A stretch of 64,000 nucleotides of DNA from CAYMGM01 sp964390005 (GCA_964390005.1 CAYMGM010000002.1:124001-188000), one strand, 5' to 3'; shown: positions 46,268 to 55,400, counted from the stretch's first letter. The notes: generated by a model from the letters alone, not told the origin. A program made the numbers and translations.

Positions 46268-46516
46268 TTAATTGATGACCGGCTTATTGTCTGTCTGAAC
46301 AGGACAGTGGGTCATCGTGTCGGTGCTGAGGGGCCGACACGTTCGAAGATCGTTCGACTTGATGCGCTTGTGGGATGTCGTCTTACCGCGCAGGCTGCTA
46401 AGCCCCGCAACAAGAAGGCGCATATCTTCGTGTGAGAGGAAAAAATCTTCCTGAGCCAACGCGTCAGTGAAAAGTTTTTCCGGTGTGGGAGATGTTTTTT
46501 TGATCGACTGGCTCAT
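46268..46516 (-). CDS. Small hypothetical protein
   Basis: About 82 residues. ATG 46516 stands nine bases after AAAGGGGG; the ATG at 46525 directly abuts that site and is less likely. Hydrophilic, Ser/Thr-rich, Lys/Arg-rich centre, no signal peptide. It lies 33 bases before the XRE gene and 20 bases after another small gene. Confidence 0.6.
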   Translation of the reverse strand: MSQSIKKTSPTPEKLFTDALAQEDFFLSHEDMRLLVAGLSSLRGKTTSHKRIKSNDLRTCRPLSTDTMTHCPVQTDNKPVIN

Positions 46517-46536
46517 CAACAACATCCCCCTTTGCT

Positions 46537-46710
46537 TTACGCTGCCAATAGAATGGCTAGGTTGTCGTCAATGTCGCCTAGACAGGCTAGAGCAAGAAAA
46601 GAAAAAATGTGCAGTTCATCCACGCGCTCCCTTTGCCTAAGAAACGCCAGAGCGCTTTCTGCGCTCTTTGCTTGTTGCCCTGCCCCCCATTTTCCTTTCC
46701 TAGATCCCAT
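46537..46710 (-). CDS. Small hypothetical protein
   Basis: 57 residues from ATG 46710 with AAAGGG six bases upstream. The N-terminus is basic and Gly-rich; the C-terminus is hydrophobic and acidic (Phe-Leu-Ala-Leu-Ala-Cys-Leu-Gly-Asp-Ile-Asp-Asp-Asn-Leu). First gene of the three-gene operon ending in the XRE regulator. A plus-strand frame across the same bases (46532-46747) is less convincing. The gap 46711-46932 shows nothing else. Confidence 0.45.
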   Translation of the reverse strand: MGSRKGKWGAGQQAKSAESALAFLRQRERVDELHIFSFLALACLGDIDDNLAILLAA

Positions 46711-46932
46711 AAGTGACCCTTTGTTTCGAAAACTTTGCAACAAATAACGTTTGCTTCCTTCAGACAGGATCGGTATGCCAACCCTATCGAGACCCTTCAA
46801 ACCCAACATCGCAGCGTCAAACTTTTATCAAACGCTCCCGTTGAAGGGCTGTACGAAGTATAGGGGCAACAACAAACCAAAAACCCAGACATTCGTACCA
46901 ATATTGGGCAAGAATATACCGATAAATGGTAC

Positions 46933-48240
46933 ATGGCAAGAAAGAAAAACGTCATGGTCAATGCTGAACAGTTAAGCCTCCCCCTAAAGGCTTTTCCGCC
47001 TTCCGGCACAAGCGTCGCCATCATCGGCGCTGGCCCCGCGGGCCTGATAGCAGCCGAAACGCTTGCAACAGCAGGTTTAGCCGTTCGCGTTTATGAAAAA
47101 AGCCCGGCCCCTGCCCGCAAATTTCTTATGGCTGGCCGCGGCGGCCTTAACCTTACCCATAGCGAACCTTTCGACGCCTTTCTTTCACGCTATGGCCAAG
47201 CGGCAGCGTTTTTAAAGCCAGCGCTTCAAGCCTTTCCGCCGGAAAAACTCATCGCTTGGTGCAACGGCTTAGGTATCGAAACCTTTGTTGGATCCAGCGG
47301 CCGCGTTTTTCCCCAAACGATGAAGGCAAGCCCGCTTTTGCGCGCATGGCTTGCGCGGCTGAACCAGCTTGGCGTCACCATCAAAACGTCTTGCCCATGG
47401 GTCGGATGGGATCGTCAAACAGCATCGCCGCTGATCCAAGATGAAACGGGCGCCCCGATCTGCGTTCCCGCGTCTGCCACGCTTTTGGCTGTCGGCGGCG
47501 CGTCATGGCCGCGGCTTAGTGGCGGCGGCGCATGGAGCGCCATCACCGATGATTTAGCGCTCTCTCGCACGCCCTTTGCCCCTTCTAATTGCGGCTTTAT
47601 CGTTCCTTGGTCGCTCCTTTTTGCCGACAAATTTGCAGGCACGCCGCTGAAACCCGTTGTCCTTTCCTTTGCAGACCGCACCTTGCAAGGCGAGATCATG
47701 ATCACGGCACAAGGCTTAGAAGGCGGGGCGATTTATGCCCTTTCGGCTGCGTTGCGCGATGCGATCGCGCGCACAGGCTTTGCCGACCTTATCATCGACC
47801 TTCGCCCCGGCCTGTCACTTGAAACACTCAGCAAGCGCCTTTCTGTGCCACGTGGCTCTCATTCTTTATCGACCTATTTGGCGAAAACAGCAGGGTTGTC
47901 GCGCGAAGCCATCGGCCTTTTCCAAGAAGCCAGACACGCGCGCGGCCTTGATCCGCAAACGCCCCATGAGATTGCCCAGATGCTTAAAGCGCTTCCCGTG
48001 CGCTTGACCGCGCCAACGGGACTGGATCGCGCGATTTCTTGCGCAGGCGGGCTTGATCTGAACGCGCTTGACGCGCGGTACATGTGCCGCGCCCTGCCGG
48101 GGCTTTTTGCCGCAGGCGAAATGCTGGATTGGGAAGCGCCAACCGGCGGCTATTTACTCCAAGCTTGCTTCAGCACAGGCGTCGCGGCCGCGTGCGGCAT
48201 CATAGATTGGTTAAAATCGCTCCCGAATCAGCAAGAATAA
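46933..48240 (+). CDS. FAD-dependent oxidoreductase (HI0933/TIGR03862-like flavoprotein)
   Basis: 435 residues. The FAD motif Ile-Ile-Gly-Ala-Gly-Pro-Ala-Gly-Leu is at about 30-38 and Ala-Gly-Arg-Gly-Gly-Leu-Asn-Leu-Thr-His shortly after; the C-terminus has Gly-Glu-Met-Leu-Asp-Trp-Glu-Ala-Pro-Thr-Gly-Gly-Tyr-Leu-Leu-Gln, the family signature. The substrate of these flavoproteins is not established. Start is uncertain (46933 or Met at 46954), with no clear ribosome site. Confidence 0.85.
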   Translation: MARKKNVMVNAEQLSLPLKAFPPSGTSVAIIGAGPAGLIAAETLATAGLAVRVYEKSPAPARKFLMAGRGGLNLTHSEPFDAFLSRYGQAAAFLKPALQAFPPEKLIAWCNGLGIETFVGSSGRVFPQTMKASPLLRAWLARLNQLGVTIKTSCPWVGWDRQTASPLIQDETGAPICVPASATLLAVGGASWPRLSGGGAWSAITDDLALSRTPFAPSNCGFIVPWSLLFADKFAGTPLKPVVLSFADRTLQGEIMITAQGLEGGAIYALSAALRDAIARTGFADLIIDLRPGLSLETLSKRLSVPRGSHSLSTYLAKTAGLSREAIGLFQEARHARGLDPQTPHEIAQMLKALPVRLTAPTGLDRAISCAGGLDLNALDARYMCRALPGLFAAGEMLDWEAPTGGYLLQACFSTGVAAACGIIDWLKSLPNQQE

Positions 48241-48347
48241 CGGCCTTTTTCAGCACAGAACGATCAAGATAAAAAATCTGTTTTCTTCGGATTTTAAAGG
48301 CCCTACATTGCGCCCTTCTCGATAATAAATGGTACAGAAGTAGACAA

Positions 48348-50594
48348 ATGACACGCGCCACGACGAAAACCCGCACCCCCGACGAGCCCCCCCAGCCGAT
48401 TTTGGAAAAGAAACTGGCCGAGGCGTTGTCTGAACGCTATTTGTCCTATGCTCTGTCCACCATTATGGCGCGATCGCTGCCCGATGTGCGCGACGGCTTA
48501 AAGCCCGTTCATCGCCGCCTGTTGTTCGCCATGCGCGAGCTGAAATTGGCACCGGATTTGCCGCCGAAAAAATCGGCGCGTGTCGTCGGCGACGTGATCG
48601 GTAAATATCACCCCCACGGTGACACGGCGGTCTATGACGCGCTGGTGCGTTTGGCTCAAGACTTCAACCAACGCTATCCGCTGATCGAAGGCCAAGGCAA
48701 TTTCGGCAACATCGACGGCGATAGCGCGGCTGCCATGCGTTATACCGAAGCCCGCTTAACGGATGTCGCCTATCTGATCTTGGAAGGCATCGACGAAGAC
48801 GCCGTCGATTTCCGCGAAACCTATGACGGATCGGGGCACGAACCCGCCATCCTTCCCGCTGCTTTTCCAAACTTGCTGGCCAACGGCTCTTCGGGCATCG
48901 CGGTCGGCATGGCGACATCAATCCCGCCGCACAATGTCAGCGAATTGTGCGACGCCATGCGCCACATGATCCAACACCCCAATGTTGGCTTTGATAAATT
49001 GGTCGATCTGGTCCCCGGCCCCGATTTTCCGACGGGCGGCATTATGGTCGATACCAAAGACACGATCATCGAGGCCTATAAAACAGGCCGTGGCGCTTTC
49101 CGCCTGCGCGCCCGCTGGGAAAAGGAGGAACTGCGTCAAGGCACGTGGCAGATCGTTGTCACCGAAATCCCCTATCAGGTCCAAAAGTCGCGCTTGATTG
49201 AGAAAATCGCCGACCTTCTAACGCAGCGTAAACTGCCCATGCTGGACGACATCCGCGACGAATCCGCCGAAGATGTGCGTTTGATCCTTGTCCCCAAAAA
49301 CCGCAACATCGACCCCGCCGTTTTGATGGAATCGCTGTTCAAGCTGTCGGATCTTGAAGTACGCATTCCGCTGAACCTCAACGTCCTTGATAAAGACGGC
49401 GTTCCGATGGTGATGGATTTGCGCTTGGCGCTGCAATCCTATCTGGATCATCGCCATGACGTTTTGATCCGCCGCTCGTCGCACCAGCTGGCCAATATCG
49501 AAGCGCGGCTTGAGCTTTTAGACGGCTATTTGATCGCCTTTTTGAACATCGACAAGGTCATCAAAATCATTCGCACCGAAGACGAGCCCAAGCCCGTTTT
49601 GATGAAAACCTTTGGCCTGACTGAAAACCAAGCCGAAGCGATTTTGAACATGCGCCTGCGCTCGCTGCGCAAACTTGAAGAAATGCAAATCAAGGGCGAG
49701 CAAAAAGAGCTGTCGATCAAACAAGCGGCGTTGAAAAAGCTGCTAAAGGATGAAACGCTGCGTTGGCAGCATATCGACAACGAACTGGTCGAGCTCAAAA
49801 AGAAGTTTGGCAAAAACACGAAGCTTGGCGCACGCCGCACGACTTTTGAAAACGCGCCGGATATTGCCGACGTGCCATTGGAAGCCGTTATCGAGCGTGA
49901 AAACGTCACGGTCGTTTTGTCGGACAAAGGATGGGTCCGCGCGATGAAAGGGCATGGCATCGCCGCCGATACAATCAAATATAAAGAAGGCGACGCCGAA
50001 AAATACGTCTTTGAAGCCGAAACGACGGACAAGCTTCTTTTGTTTGCGACAAACGGGCGCTTTTACACGCTGGGCGTCGATAAATTGCCCGGCGGACGCG
50101 GCTTTGGCGAGCCTGTGCGCTTGATCATCGATTTGCCCGGCGACGCCGAAATCATCTGCATGATGAAATACGACGCCGAAGACAAATTGATCGTCGCCAG
50201 CGAAGACGGGCGTGGCTTTATGGTCAAAGCGTCCGACGTTTTGGCGCAAACGCGCACCGGCAAACAGATCTTGAATCTTGGCGAAGGCGCGCGTGCCGTC
50301 GTTTGCGAATTGTTGCAAGGCGATTCCATTGCCGTCGTCGGCACCAACCGCAAATTGCTGATCTTCCCCGCCGACCAATTGCCCGAAATGACGCGCGGTC
50401 GCGGCGTGATCTTGCAACGCTATAAGGACGGCGCTTTATCCGATGTGAAGAGCTTTACGTTGAAAGAAGGTTTGTCCTGGATGATCGGCGACCGCCAGCG
50501 CACCGAAACCGATTTGCGCGCCTGGATTGGCGAGCGCGCGCAAGCGGGCAAAATGGTCCCAACGGGCTTTGCGCGTTCGAACCGGTTTTCGTGA
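48348..50594 (+). CDS. parC: DNA topoisomerase IV subunit A
   Basis: 748 residues. It has the catalytic-tyrosine region Ala-Ala-Met-Arg-Tyr-Thr-Glu-Ala-Arg and the quinolone region His-Pro-His-Gly-Asp-Thr-Ala-Val-Tyr. The length and the short C-terminal domain without a GyrA box distinguish it from GyrA. ParC with ParE unlinks daughter chromosomes; parE is not in the window. The start ATG follows GAAGTAGAC. Confidence 0.93.
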   Translation: MTRATTKTRTPDEPPQPILEKKLAEALSERYLSYALSTIMARSLPDVRDGLKPVHRRLLFAMRELKLAPDLPPKKSARVVGDVIGKYHPHGDTAVYDALVRLAQDFNQRYPLIEGQGNFGNIDGDSAAAMRYTEARLTDVAYLILEGIDEDAVDFRETYDGSGHEPAILPAAFPNLLANGSSGIAVGMATSIPPHNVSELCDAMRHMIQHPNVGFDKLVDLVPGPDFPTGGIMVDTKDTIIEAYKTGRGAFRLRARWEKEELRQGTWQIVVTEIPYQVQKSRLIEKIADLLTQRKLPMLDDIRDESAEDVRLILVPKNRNIDPAVLMESLFKLSDLEVRIPLNLNVLDKDGVPMVMDLRLALQSYLDHRHDVLIRRSSHQLANIEARLELLDGYLIAFLNIDKVIKIIRTEDEPKPVLMKTFGLTENQAEAILNMRLRSLRKLEEMQIKGEQKELSIKQAALKKLLKDETLRWQHIDNELVELKKKFGKNTKLGARRTTFENAPDIADVPLEAVIERENVTVVLSDKGWVRAMKGHGIAADTIKYKEGDAEKYVFEAETTDKLLLFATNGRFYTLGVDKLPGGRGFGEPVRLIIDLPGDAEIICMMKYDAEDKLIVASEDGRGFMVKASDVLAQTRTGKQILNLGEGARAVVCELLQGDSIAVVGTNRKLLIFPADQLPEMTRGRGVILQRYKDGALSDVKSFTLKEGLSWMIGDRQRTETDLRAWIGERAQAGKMVPTGFARSNRFS

Positions 50595-50619
50595 GTGTCT
50601 TTTCGGCCTAAGGAATTCC

Positions 50620-51132
50620 ATGTTGTCCTTGCCCCCGCATGCTGAATGCCGAATGCCGCCTACGGACCTTCGCCTGGCGCTTTACCAGCCCGATATGCCG
50701 CAAAACACGGGCTCGATGATGCGCTTGTGCGCTTGCCTGGGCCTGACGCTTGATATCATCGAGCCTTGTGGTTTTGTGCTGGACGACAAACGCCTTCACC
50801 GCGTCGCGATGGATTATATCGACCACCTGTCGTGGCAGCGCCATATCGATTGGGCGTCTTTCCGCCACAACATGCAAACCGTTCAAAAGCGCCGGATTGT
50901 GCTGCTTTCAACCAAAGCGGCAGAGCCTTACACCGCCTTTTCCTTTGCCCCCACCGATATTTTGATGGTCGGGCGCGAAAGCGCCGGGGTCCCTGACGAT
51001 GTTCATGAATCCGTCGATGCGCGGCTGTTGATCCCTATGACCGGCGTTGTTCGCTCGCTGAATGTCGCCCTGTCCGCCGCCATGGTTGTGGGCGAAGCCG
51101 TCAGGCAATTAACAAACAAAAGCATGCAATGA
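50620..51132 (+). CDS. trmL: tRNA (cytidine/uridine-34 2'-O)-methyltransferase
   Basis: About 170 residues, AAGGAATTCC before the ATG. SPOUT knot motifs are present: Gln-Pro-Asp-Met-Pro-Gln-Asn-Thr-Gly, Val-Gly-Arg-Glu-Ser-Ala-Gly-Val-Pro and Ile-Pro-Met-Thr-Gly-Val-Val-Arg-Ser-Leu-Asn-Val. It methylates the wobble ribose of certain leucine tRNAs. It lies 25 bases after parC and is probably co-transcribed. Confidence 0.9.
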   Translation: MLSLPPHAECRMPPTDLRLALYQPDMPQNTGSMMRLCACLGLTLDIIEPCGFVLDDKRLHRVAMDYIDHLSWQRHIDWASFRHNMQTVQKRRIVLLSTKAAEPYTAFSFAPTDILMVGRESAGVPDDVHESVDARLLIPMTGVVRSLNVALSAAMVVGEAVRQLTNKSMQ

Positions 51133-51254
51133 TATGTCTTTCTGAAAAGAATCAGTAGATTAACCTTGAAATAATCCCCCTCGCCTTTAAAGTTCTTGCA
51201 TCCAAACAACAAGATCAACGAACGGTTTTGTCATTTTATTGCGAGGACTTTTCT

Positions 51255-51353
51255 ATGCAGCCTTCAACGAAGAAACGAGCCATTCCCCACGACAGCCCCG
51301 TTGTCCAAGATTGCCTCAAAGCGGCCAAACAATGCCGTGGTGCCACCGTTTAA
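51255..51353 (+). CDS. Very small ORF with in-frame continuation after its stop
   Basis: A 32-codon ORF starting at ATG 51255 after GAGGACTTTT. After its TAA the same frame continues for 14 sense codons to another TAA just before the AAGGAG of the next gene (51411). The peptide is basic (Thr-Lys-Lys-Arg-Ala). It may be a 47-residue gene broken by a nonsense mutation, or simply a leader peptide. The gap 51133-51254 holds nothing else. Confidence 0.35.
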   Translation: MQPSTKKRAIPHDSPVVQDCLKAAKQCRGATV

Positions 51354-51410
51354 ACTAAAGGCAAAGTGAGCGGCCAGCTCCACGCCTTCTTCGGCTAAAG
51401 GAGAGATCAG

Positions 51411-51665
51411 ATGGGAGCCAAACCAACCGAGGTCATCTTGCATTTCCAGCGGGCTTTTACAGATATGAGAGCCCCTCATCAGGTCGTGGGGGTGATGAAA
51501 ACGCATAAAGGCGGTCATCAGTTAAGCGTGCGCGGCCCGAACGGCAAAACCAAACCTGTCAACTTTCCGCATCGCGCATCGGACGAGCAGATTGTCAGGG
51601 CACTGCGCAAAAACTTTGGCGACACAGGTCTTCCCTCTGCCGAAACGCTTGCGACAGGTCCTTAA
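51411..51665 (+). CDS. Small hypothetical protein
   Basis: 84 residues with an excellent ribosome site (AAAGGAGAG). Soluble and basic, with His-Lys-Gly-Gly-His-Gln and Arg-Gly-Pro-Asn-Gly-Lys-Thr-Lys-Pro-Val. No family recognised. It may form a pair with the small ORF directly upstream. The overlapping minus-strand frame (51264-51518) lacks comparable signals. Confidence 0.6.
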   Translation: MGAKPTEVILHFQRAFTDMRAPHQVVGVMKTHKGGHQLSVRGPNGKTKPVNFPHRASDEQIVRALRKNFGDTGLPSAETLATGP

Positions 51666-51717
51666 GCGAAAAACGCATCAAGATCAAAAATGATGCCTTG
51701 TCTTTTGGACTTAACGA

Positions 51718-52743
51718 TTACTTCTTAAGCATCGATTGGGGATCGACAGGCTTGCCATCCTGCCTAATTTCAAAGTGCAGTTGGGGCGATGCCACGCCAC
51801 CCGACGCGCCAACAGTTCCAATCATGTCGCCTGCCGCGACAATGCTGTCTTTGGCCACAATAACGCGATCTAAATGGGCATAGGCCGTGACCCAGCCACC
51901 TTCATGCCGGACCAAAACAAGGTTCCCAAACCCCTTCATGTCGTCGCCCGCATAGGCCACAGTCCCGCCCGCCGCTGCGACAACAGGGGCCCCTTTGGGC
52001 GCACCGATATTCAGCCCGTCATTACTTCCGGTTTGCCCCTTGGCGCCATAGGCCGATAAAACCGGCCCCTGCAGCGGCCAGATAAAGCTCGGCGTGCCGC
52101 CTGATGCATGGGTCTCGGCCTTTTCAGAGGCTGCTTCCGCCGACGGCATGACGGTCGTCGGGGTTGCATCGGCCACTTTGGGCCCCGTTCCGGCTGTCAG
52201 ATCGGGCGGTAACTCCCCCGAAGGCGGCCCAAACGGCATGGCCGAGGCTTTGACATCCGATGGCGCTGTCGTGCGCTGCCCCGAGGATAGATTGCTGGAT
52301 GTCAAGCCGCCCGTCGATGTTTTGGCCCCTGGCGGCGCTTCCAACGGCACCGCCGTCACGCCGCCTGTGCTTGGCGCGGGCCGCCCGGCTGACAACGGCG
52401 TCCTGTCGATAGCCTGTAAAGGCGCAGCCGAAGGAACAGGCTCGCCCACCGATCCGGGAGACGCGCTGCCACCCGTCTGAGCCGGTAAGACCAAACGCTG
52501 GCCCGGCTTTAAAAGAAACGGCGGCTGCAAATTGTTCAGCGCAATGATTTCACGCATGCGCACGCCGTGGTTTCGCGCGATGGTATAGACATTTTCGCCG
52601 CGCCCGACGGTGACTTCCTTGCCCGGCACCAATTCACCGGCATAGCCGATACCTTGATAAGGCGGCGGTTTGGATGCAGTACACCCACCTAAAAGCAGCA
52701 TCACGGCGACCGAGGCCGCACAAACGCGCGCGAAATATCGCAT
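51718..52743 (-). CDS. nlpD: NlpD-like lipoprotein with LysM and degenerate LytM domain
   Basis: 341 residues. Lipobox Leu-Leu-Gly-Gly-Cys at about 17-21, LysM domain at about 44-88, a long Pro/Ser/Thr/Ala linker, then an M23/LytM domain from about 220. In that domain the usual zinc ligands His and Asp are Asn (Asn-Asp-Gly-Leu-Asn-Ile), while Leu-His-Phe-Glu-Ile-Arg is kept. This matches NlpD/EnvC-type amidase activators rather than active endopeptidases. It belongs downstream of serS, but the surE and pcm genes often found between them are absent. Confidence 0.88.
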   Translation of the reverse strand: MRYFARVCAASVAVMLLLGGCTASKPPPYQGIGYAGELVPGKEVTVGRGENVYTIARNHGVRMREIIALNNLQPPFLLKPGQRLVLPAQTGGSASPGSVGEPVPSAAPLQAIDRTPLSAGRPAPSTGGVTAVPLEAPPGAKTSTGGLTSSNLSSGQRTTAPSDVKASAMPFGPPSGELPPDLTAGTGPKVADATPTTVMPSAEAASEKAETHASGGTPSFIWPLQGPVLSAYGAKGQTGSNDGLNIGAPKGAPVVAAAGGTVAYAGDDMKGFGNLVLVRHEGGWVTAYAHLDRVIVAKDSIVAAGDMIGTVGASGGVASPQLHFEIRQDGKPVDPQSMLKK

Positions 52744-52790
52744 CGTGTTTCCTTCCCGTTTTCTTTGCCTTCGTTTTGCTTTGTGACAGC

Positions 52791-52826
52791 CCCCGCGCCT
52801 CTCAAAAAAAGTCGAGACGCGCGGGG
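52791..52826. other. GC-rich hairpin between serS and nlpD
   Basis: 8-bp arms CCCCGCGC/GCGCGGGG with extra CTC/GAG pairs inside. No T-run follows on either strand, so it is more likely an attenuating or mRNA-stabilising structure than a full terminator. Confidence 0.5.
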
Positions 52827-52835
52827 ACCCAAGAC

Positions 52836-54116
52836 CTACTTCTTTGACACGGCTTCAATCTTTTCCAAACCGCCCATATAGGGTTTGAGGACGGTCGGAA
52901 TGGCGATCGAGCCATCCGGTTGCAGATAGTTTTCCATAACGGCGATTAAGCAGCGCCCAATAGCCAACCCCGATCCGTTAAGCGTATGAACGAAATTTGT
53001 CGATTTTTCGTTCGCCGCGCGGCAACGCGCATTCATGCGGCGGGCCTGAAAATCCCAGCAATTTGAACAGCTCGAGATCTCGCGATAGGTTTTCTGCCCC
53101 GGCAGCCAAGCCTCGATATCGTAAGTTTTGCGTGCCGAAAAGCCCATATCGCACGTCGAAAGAATGATCGTGCGGAACGGAATTTCAAGCTGCTTTAACA
53201 CTTCTTCGGCGCACGCCGTCATGCGTTCATGCTCGGCCTTTGATTGATCGGGCGTCGTGATGCTGACCAGTTCGACCTTATAGAACTGATGCTGGCGCAG
53301 CATGCCGCGCGTGTCTTTGCCCGCCGACCCCGCTTCCGAGCGGAAGCAAGCCGTCCGCGCCGTGAAACGCAGCGGTAATTCTTCCGACGCGATAATTTGC
53401 TCGCGCACCATGTTGGTCAGCGTCACTTCAGCCGTCGGGATCAACCAATAGCCGTTCGTCGTCTGGAACAGATCTTCGCGGAATTTTGGCAACTGCGCTG
53501 TCCCAAAGGCCGCCTCGTCGCGCACCAAAATGGGTGGCGAGACTTCGGTATAGCCAAAGGTGCCCGTGTGCAAATCCAGCATGAACGCGCCAATCGCCCG
53601 CTCAAGCCGGGCCAGCGCTCCTTTGATGATCGTAAAGCGCGCGCCCGACATGCGAGCCGCCGCTTCAAAATCCATAAGGCCCAACTGCTCGCCAATTTCA
53701 AAATGCTGCGGCGCGTCGGCTTGAACGGCTGGCGTGCCCCAGCGGCGCAGTTCGACATTGGCCGCTTCATCCAACCCAAAGGGAACGTCGGGTTCAGGAC
53801 GGTTGGGCAAACTGGCGAGTTCGTTTTTCAGCTCGGCGTCTTGTTGGCGGGCTTTTTCTTCAAGCGCCGTCAGATCGTCTTTTAGCTGAGCAACCTCGGC
53901 CATCAAAGCGTCGGCGTCTTCGCCTTTGCGCTTGGCCTCGCCCACTTGGCGAGACAGGTCATTGCGCTTGGCCTGCACTTCTTGCATGGCGGTCTGCGTC
54001 GCGCGATACGACGAATCCAGCGACAACAAACGCGACGCTTGCGGCGACAGGTTGCGCCGTTTCATGTCTTGGTCGAAGTCTTCCGGATTTTCGCGGATCA
54101 GACGTATGTCATGCAT
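52836..54116 (-). CDS. serS: Seryl-tRNA synthetase
   Basis: 426 residues from ATG 54116 (AAGGAAAAAAAAC upstream). N-terminal coiled-coil arm, class II motif 2 Phe-Arg-Ser-Glu-Ala-Gly-Ser-Ala-Gly-Lys-Asp-Thr-Arg-Gly and motif 3 Leu-Ala-Ile-Gly-Arg-Cys-Leu-Ile-Ala-Val-Met-Glu-Asn are present. It charges tRNA-Ser. Located between tatC and nlpD, as usual for alphaproteobacteria. Confidence 0.97.
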   Translation of the reverse strand: MHDIRLIRENPEDFDQDMKRRNLSPQASRLLSLDSSYRATQTAMQEVQAKRNDLSRQVGEAKRKGEDADALMAEVAQLKDDLTALEEKARQQDAELKNELASLPNRPEPDVPFGLDEAANVELRRWGTPAVQADAPQHFEIGEQLGLMDFEAAARMSGARFTIIKGALARLERAIGAFMLDLHTGTFGYTEVSPPILVRDEAAFGTAQLPKFREDLFQTTNGYWLIPTAEVTLTNMVREQIIASEELPLRFTARTACFRSEAGSAGKDTRGMLRQHQFYKVELVSITTPDQSKAEHERMTACAEEVLKQLEIPFRTIILSTCDMGFSARKTYDIEAWLPGQKTYREISSCSNCWDFQARRMNARCRAANEKSTNFVHTLNGSGLAIGRCLIAVMENYLQPDGSIAIPTVLKPYMGGLEKIEAVSKK

Positions 54117-54252
54117 GTTTTTTTTCCTTGTTGTTGCGGCGGCAAAACTGTCGCGGTTCTTATTGTCGCCAAGAAAAGTCAAATCATCGCGACAGAAGAA
54201 AACTATAACGGCGGCTTACCTTGAAATCTAGGGGGCGAAAAGGTCTTTTTCG

Positions 54253-55065
54253 TTATTTTAAGGGCTTGGCCGCCCCCTCGCCGCGCCGGACCCAACGCGC
54301 GCCCCAAATAGCGGTCTCGTACAAAAGGCACAAAGGCACGGCCAGCGAGATCTGGCTGATCACATCGGGCGGCGTCAAAACGGCGGCAATGGCAAAAATC
54401 AACACAATGGCATAGCGCCGGAACTGAACCAACTGGGCGGGTGAGACAACCCCGGCCCGTGCCAACAAAACCAAAACGACCGGCAACTGAAACGACAGCC
54501 CAAAAGCCATGATGATGGTCATCGACAGCGACAGATATTCGCTGACGCGCGCTTCCATTTCGATGGGCATCACGCCGACGGCAGCCGGAACCTCAAAACT
54601 GAGGAAAAACCTCCAGGCCATTGGAAAAACAAGATAATAAGCCATCGCAGCGCCCGCCAGGAACAAAACAGGCGCGGCAATCAAGAACGGCAAAATGGCG
54701 CGACGCTCGTTTTTATACAGCCCCGGCGCGATAAAGGCCCAAATTTGGCTCACAATGACCGGAAAAGCGACCAAAACCCCGCCCCAAAGCGCCAACTTCA
54801 AGTAAGTTGTGAAGGCTTCGGTCAGGCCTGTATAAATCAAGCGATGCGCGTGCCCAGCCTCGGCCTCGGCCAAGGGTTTCACAAGAAAAGCATAGAGTTG
54901 CGGCGCAAAGATATAGCAAAGGATAAACCCCAAACCGATGGCGATCATCGCCGTAACCAGCCGCTGGCGAAACTCGACCAGATGGGTCAAAAGCGGCAAG
55001 GCTTCAAGCGCATCGGGACTGGGCGCGCCTTGCTCATCGGGATCAAAGGGGGGAAGGTTTGTCAT
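54253..55065 (-). CDS. tatC: Sec-independent translocase subunit TatC
   Basis: 270 residues, six membrane helices. The N-terminal Leu-Val-Glu-Phe-Arg-Gln-Arg and the conserved Phe-Ile-Ala-Pro-Gly-Leu-Tyr are seen. TatC recognises twin-arginine signal peptides. Its ATG overlaps the tatB stop by one base (TGATG). Confidence 0.95.
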   Translation of the reverse strand: MTNLPPFDPDEQGAPSPDALEALPLLTHLVEFRQRLVTAMIAIGLGFILCYIFAPQLYAFLVKPLAEAEAGHAHRLIYTGLTEAFTTYLKLALWGGVLVAFPVIVSQIWAFIAPGLYKNERRAILPFLIAAPVLFLAGAAMAYYLVFPMAWRFFLSFEVPAAVGVMPIEMEARVSEYLSLSMTIIMAFGLSFQLPVVLVLLARAGVVSPAQLVQFRRYAIVLIFAIAAVLTPPDVISQISLAVPLCLLYETAIWGARWVRRGEGAAKPLK

Positions 55066-55367
55066 CAAGCCGCCCCGTGATCCGGCGGCACTGGCGATAC
55101 AGGCGGCTTGTCCGGCGCTTTGTCGGCTGGGGCCTGATCGGTTGAGGTTGGGCCGGGCTGGGCGGCATCGCGCGCGCGCAAATGCTCTTTCACATCGGCT
55201 TCATATTCCAGCTGGTCCATCTGCGCCGACAGCGCTTGCACCGCACGCCGCGCCTTGCCGACAAAGCGGCCCATCGCATGCATGACCTTGGGCAGATCTT
55301 CCGGCCCCACCGCGACCAGCGTCACAACGCCGACGACAATCAATTCGGGCCAAGCGATATCCAGCAT
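55065..55367 (-). CDS. tatB: Sec-independent translocase subunit TatB
   Basis: 100 residues from ATG 55367. One N-terminal helix (Ile-Val-Val-Gly-Val-Val-Thr-Leu-Val-Ala-Val-Gly-Pro-Glu-Asp-Leu-Pro) then an amphipathic helix and a Pro/Ala/Asp-rich tail, the TatB layout. It forms the receptor complex with TatC. Confidence 0.93.
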   Translation of the reverse strand: MLDIAWPELIVVGVVTLVAVGPEDLPKVMHAMGRFVGKARRAVQALSAQMDQLEYEADVKEHLRARDAAQPGPTSTDQAPADKAPDKPPVSPVPPDHGAA

Positions 55368-55400
55368 CAAGCGGCTTCTTTCCCACCCGGGGTCAAACGA

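Noticed and set aside
51264..51518. Minus-strand ORF of 84 codons
   Set aside because: It overlaps the plus-strand gene at 51411, which has a much stronger ribosome site, and shows no start signal of its own.
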